Shown here: one piece after another, positions 62,090-64,000 of the stretch
Numbering within the stretch: the stretch's first letter is position 1
Layout: every line of letters starts with the position of its first letter
Assembly (NCBI RefSeq): GCF_902859805.1
Contig: NZ_CADIKC010000012.1
Coordinates: 172,197-236,196, forward strand
Length of the DNA stretch: 64,000 nucleotides
Reading direction: 5' to 3'
From: Paraburkholderia sediminicola
Lineage (GTDB): Bacteria; Pseudomonadota; Gammaproteobacteria; Burkholderiales; Burkholderiaceae
Notes under the pieces: generated by a model
Databases searched by the model: none
Told to the model about the DNA's origin: nothing
Seen by the model: the letters and a program-made list of their open reading frames with translations, nothing else
Made by a program: the position numbers and the translations under genes

Positions 62090-63805
62090 TCACACGGCGG
62101 ACATGGACGGCGCAGTACTCGTCTGAAGCGGAACGCTGCCGCCCACGCGTGCGCGGCGGTCTTCGCGGATCATGTCGCTGGCGCGTTCGGCGATCATCAG
62201 CGTCGGCGAATTGGTGTTGCCCGAGGTAATGGACGGCATGATTGATGCATCGACCACCCGCAAACCGTCAACCCCGATAACTCGTAGGCGATTGTCCACG
62301 ACCGCACCGGGATCGTCGGCAGTGCCCATCCGACAGGTGCCGACCGGATGAAAGATGGTGGTGCCCACCGCGCCTGCGGCCTGCTGAAGTTCTTCTTCGG
62401 TCTGATACTGGATACCGGGCAGAATCTCCTGCGGCCGATAGCGCGCGAGCGCAGGCGCCGCGGCGATGCGGCGCGTGAGACGCAATGCGTTGGCAGCAAC
62501 GTGCCGGTCATAGTCCGTGGACAGATAGTTTGGCGCGATCAACGGCGGCGCCGACGCATCGGCCGACCCGATGTGAATGCTGCCACGCGAAGTCGGCCGC
62601 AACTGACACACCGACGCGGTGAATGCATTGAAGCGATGCAACGGTTCGCCGAAGCGATCGAGCGAGAGCGGTTGCACGTGATACTCGAGGTCAGGACGCG
62701 TGAGCGAGCGGTCATCCAGATCGGACTTGGCAAACGCGCCGAGTTGCGATGGCGACATCGACATCGGGCCGCTTTGAAAGAGTGCGTACTGCATGCCGAT
62801 CATCAGCTTGCCCCACCAATGCGCGGAGGCGGTATTGAGCGTACGCACGCCGTCGACTTTATAGGCCATACGCAACTGCAGATGGTCCTGCAGATTTTCG
62901 CCGACACCGCGCAGATTCTTCACGACCTCGATGCCAAGATTCTGGAGGCGCGCGCCATCCCCGATACCGGAGAGTTCGAGCAATTGCGGCGAGTTGACCG
63001 CACCGGAACTGAGGATCACTTCGCACCGGGCCTTGGCGAGATAGTCGGTGTTGTCGCCACGATATTCGACACCGATGCAGCGACGTCCTTCGAACACGAC
63101 GCGTTGTGTGTGGGCACCGACGATAACGGTGAGATTCGGGCGCTTAAGTGCCGGACGCAGGAAGGCTTTCGACGCATTCCACCGGATGCCGCGTTTCTGA
63201 TTGACGTCGAAGTAGCCGACGCCGGTGTTGTCGCCACGATTGAAGTCATCGGTAGCGGGTATGCCGGTTTGTTGCGCGGCTTGTGAAAACTCTTCGAGGA
63301 TCTTCCATTTCAGACGCTGTTTTTCGACGCGCCATGGGCCGCCTGCTCCATGCGATTCGGAGGCGCCGGCGTGGTGGTCTTCGCTGCGTTTGAAGATGGG
63401 GAGGACCTGGCTCCAGGACCAGGAGGCGTCGTTGGTGACGCGGGCCCATTCATCGTAGTCCTCGCGTTGGCCGCGCATGTAGATCATGCCGTTGATCGAT
63501 GAGCTGCCGCCTAGTACTCTGCCTCGCGGGTATGAGAGGGAGCGGCCGTTCAGGCCGGGTTCGGACTGGGTTTTGTAGAGCCAATCTGTGCGGGGATTGC
63601 CAATGCAGTAGAGGTAGCCTACCGGTACGTGGATCCAGTGGTAGTCGTCTTTGCCGCCGGCTTCTAGCAGGAGGACTTGTACTTCTGGATCTTCAGATAG
63701 GCGGTTGGCGAGGACGCAACCTGCTGTGCCGGCGCCGACTATGATGTAGTCGAATTCGCCTTCCAGGCGGGGGGGTTTTGTTTGTGTGTTTTTTGGGGTG
63801 TTCAT
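62090..63805 (-). CDS. GMC-family FAD oxidoreductase (choline dehydrogenase-like)
   Basis: A 571-residue flavoenzyme. The FAD motif DYIIVGAGTAGCVLANRLSED is at about residues 19-39, GMC signature 1 is RGRVLGGSSSINGMIYMRG and signature 2 is SSGAVNSPQLLELSGIG. The C-terminal catalytic His is in HPVGTCRMG and the partner Asn in SGNTNSPTLMIAERA. Members oxidise alcohols such as choline, long-chain alcohols or polyethylene glycol. It is transcribed in the same direction as the second liv cluster and may share its substrate pathway, but this is inference. Confidence 0.92.
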   Translation of the reverse strand: MNTPKNTQTKPPRLEGEFDYIIVGAGTAGCVLANRLSEDPEVQVLLLEAGGKDDYHWIHVPVGYLYCIGNPRTDWLYKTQSEPGLNGRSLSYPRGRVLGGSSSINGMIYMRGQREDYDEWARVTNDASWSWSQVLPIFKRSEDHHAGASESHGAGGPWRVEKQRLKWKILEEFSQAAQQTGIPATDDFNRGDNTGVGYFDVNQKRGIRWNASKAFLRPALKRPNLTVIVGAHTQRVVFEGRRCIGVEYRGDNTDYLAKARCEVILSSGAVNSPQLLELSGIGDGARLQNLGIEVVKNLRGVGENLQDHLQLRMAYKVDGVRTLNTASAHWWGKLMIGMQYALFQSGPMSMSPSQLGAFAKSDLDDRSLTRPDLEYHVQPLSLDRFGEPLHRFNAFTASVCQLRPTSRGSIHIGSADASAPPLIAPNYLSTDYDRHVAANALRLTRRIAAAPALARYRPQEILPGIQYQTEEELQQAAGAVGTTIFHPVGTCRMGTADDPGAVVDNRLRVIGVDGLRVVDASIMPSITSGNTNSPTLMIAERASDMIREDRRARVGGSVPLQTSTAPSMSAV

Positions 63806-64000
63806 CGTTTTGTCTCCTAAGCTTTTTTGCCTGTTTGGCGATTGTTGTCTGTGTTCTTAGGGGTTTGGCCTTTTCTTGTTCTGGCTTTGGTGCCTTTCCT
63901 TGCTTTGTTAGTGGTCTATTAGCGTTCCCCCTGTGCGGGGGGGCACCTACTTTTCTTTGCCGGCTGCAAAGAAAAGTAGGCAAAAGAAAGCAGCTCAAAC
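63806..64000. repeat. Low-GC tail with a 15-bp inverted repeat at the window end
   Basis: The stretch between the GMC gene and the right edge is GT-rich and contains no gene. At 63946-63960 and 63966-63980 there are perfect 15-bp arms (CCTACTTTTCTTTGC / GCAAAGAAAAGTAGG) around CGGCT. They are preceded by a G/C-rich run with further short repeats. It looks like the dispersed intergenic repeats found beside genes in Burkholderia-type genomes; the right flank is not in view. Confidence 0.5.

Overview
The window is high-GC chromosomal DNA of a Burkholderiales bacterium, most likely Paraburkholderia or a close Burkholderia relative. This is inferred from protein character, codon use, and the block mnmG-rsmG-parA-parB next to atpI-B-E-F-H-A-G-D-C, which in this group lies on the main chromosome not far from the replication origin. 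Nearly all of it is housekeeping and transport. I see no phage, transposase, CRISPR array, toxin-antitoxin or defence locus.

Layout. 1-1.1 kb: a cation/Ca2+ exchanger (cut by the window edge) behind a yybP-ykoY-type Mn2+ riboswitch, divergent from an NADP-dependent oxidoreductase. 2.4-5.4 kb: the one island-like stretch, with a secreted glycoside hydrolase, a frameshifted Tat-lipoprotein/beta-helix remnant and about 1 kb of AT-rich non-coding DNA, ending at the 3' side of tRNA-Arg(CCG). 5.7-11.6 kb: di-haem cytochrome c, NTF2-like protein, Rep helicase, Gfo/Idh/MocA oxidoreductase and a small lipoprotein. 11.7-21.2 kb: a promoter, tandem glycine riboswitch and terminator in front of gcvT-gcvH-gcvP, then an alginate-lyase-like protein, sdaA and a ThDP enzyme; glycine is split, converted to serine and then to pyruvate.

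21.3-33.8 kb: a LivK-type binding protein, PutA, two small divergent ORFs, a YeiH-type transporter with a Cys-rich partner, priA, hemE and a periplasmic cyclohexadienyl dehydratase-like protein. 34.2-34.5 kb: a candidate structured RNA with a good terminator (possibly 6S RNA), then an acyl-CoA synthetase. 36.6-44.4 kb: the complete ATP synthase operon, all on the minus strand, with a promoter and a terminator. 45.2-49.7 kb: parB, parA, rsmG and mnmG, with one perfect parS inside mnmG and a second just upstream.

49.8-61.8 kb: two branched-chain-amino-acid-type (HAAT) ABC transporter clusters and an extra binding protein. The first has a natural LivM-LivG fusion, and its terminator hairpin is the second parS site. 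The second has an ATPase whose Walker A lysine is replaced by arginine. 62.1-63.8 kb: a GMC oxidoreductase; the right edge carries an inverted repeat of intergenic-repeat type.

No undescribed multi-gene system is evident. The most unusual items are the parS/terminator palindrome, the Arg Walker A, the candidate RNA at 34.2 kb, the putA leader hairpin with its divergent small ORFs, and the decayed island at tRNA-Arg.
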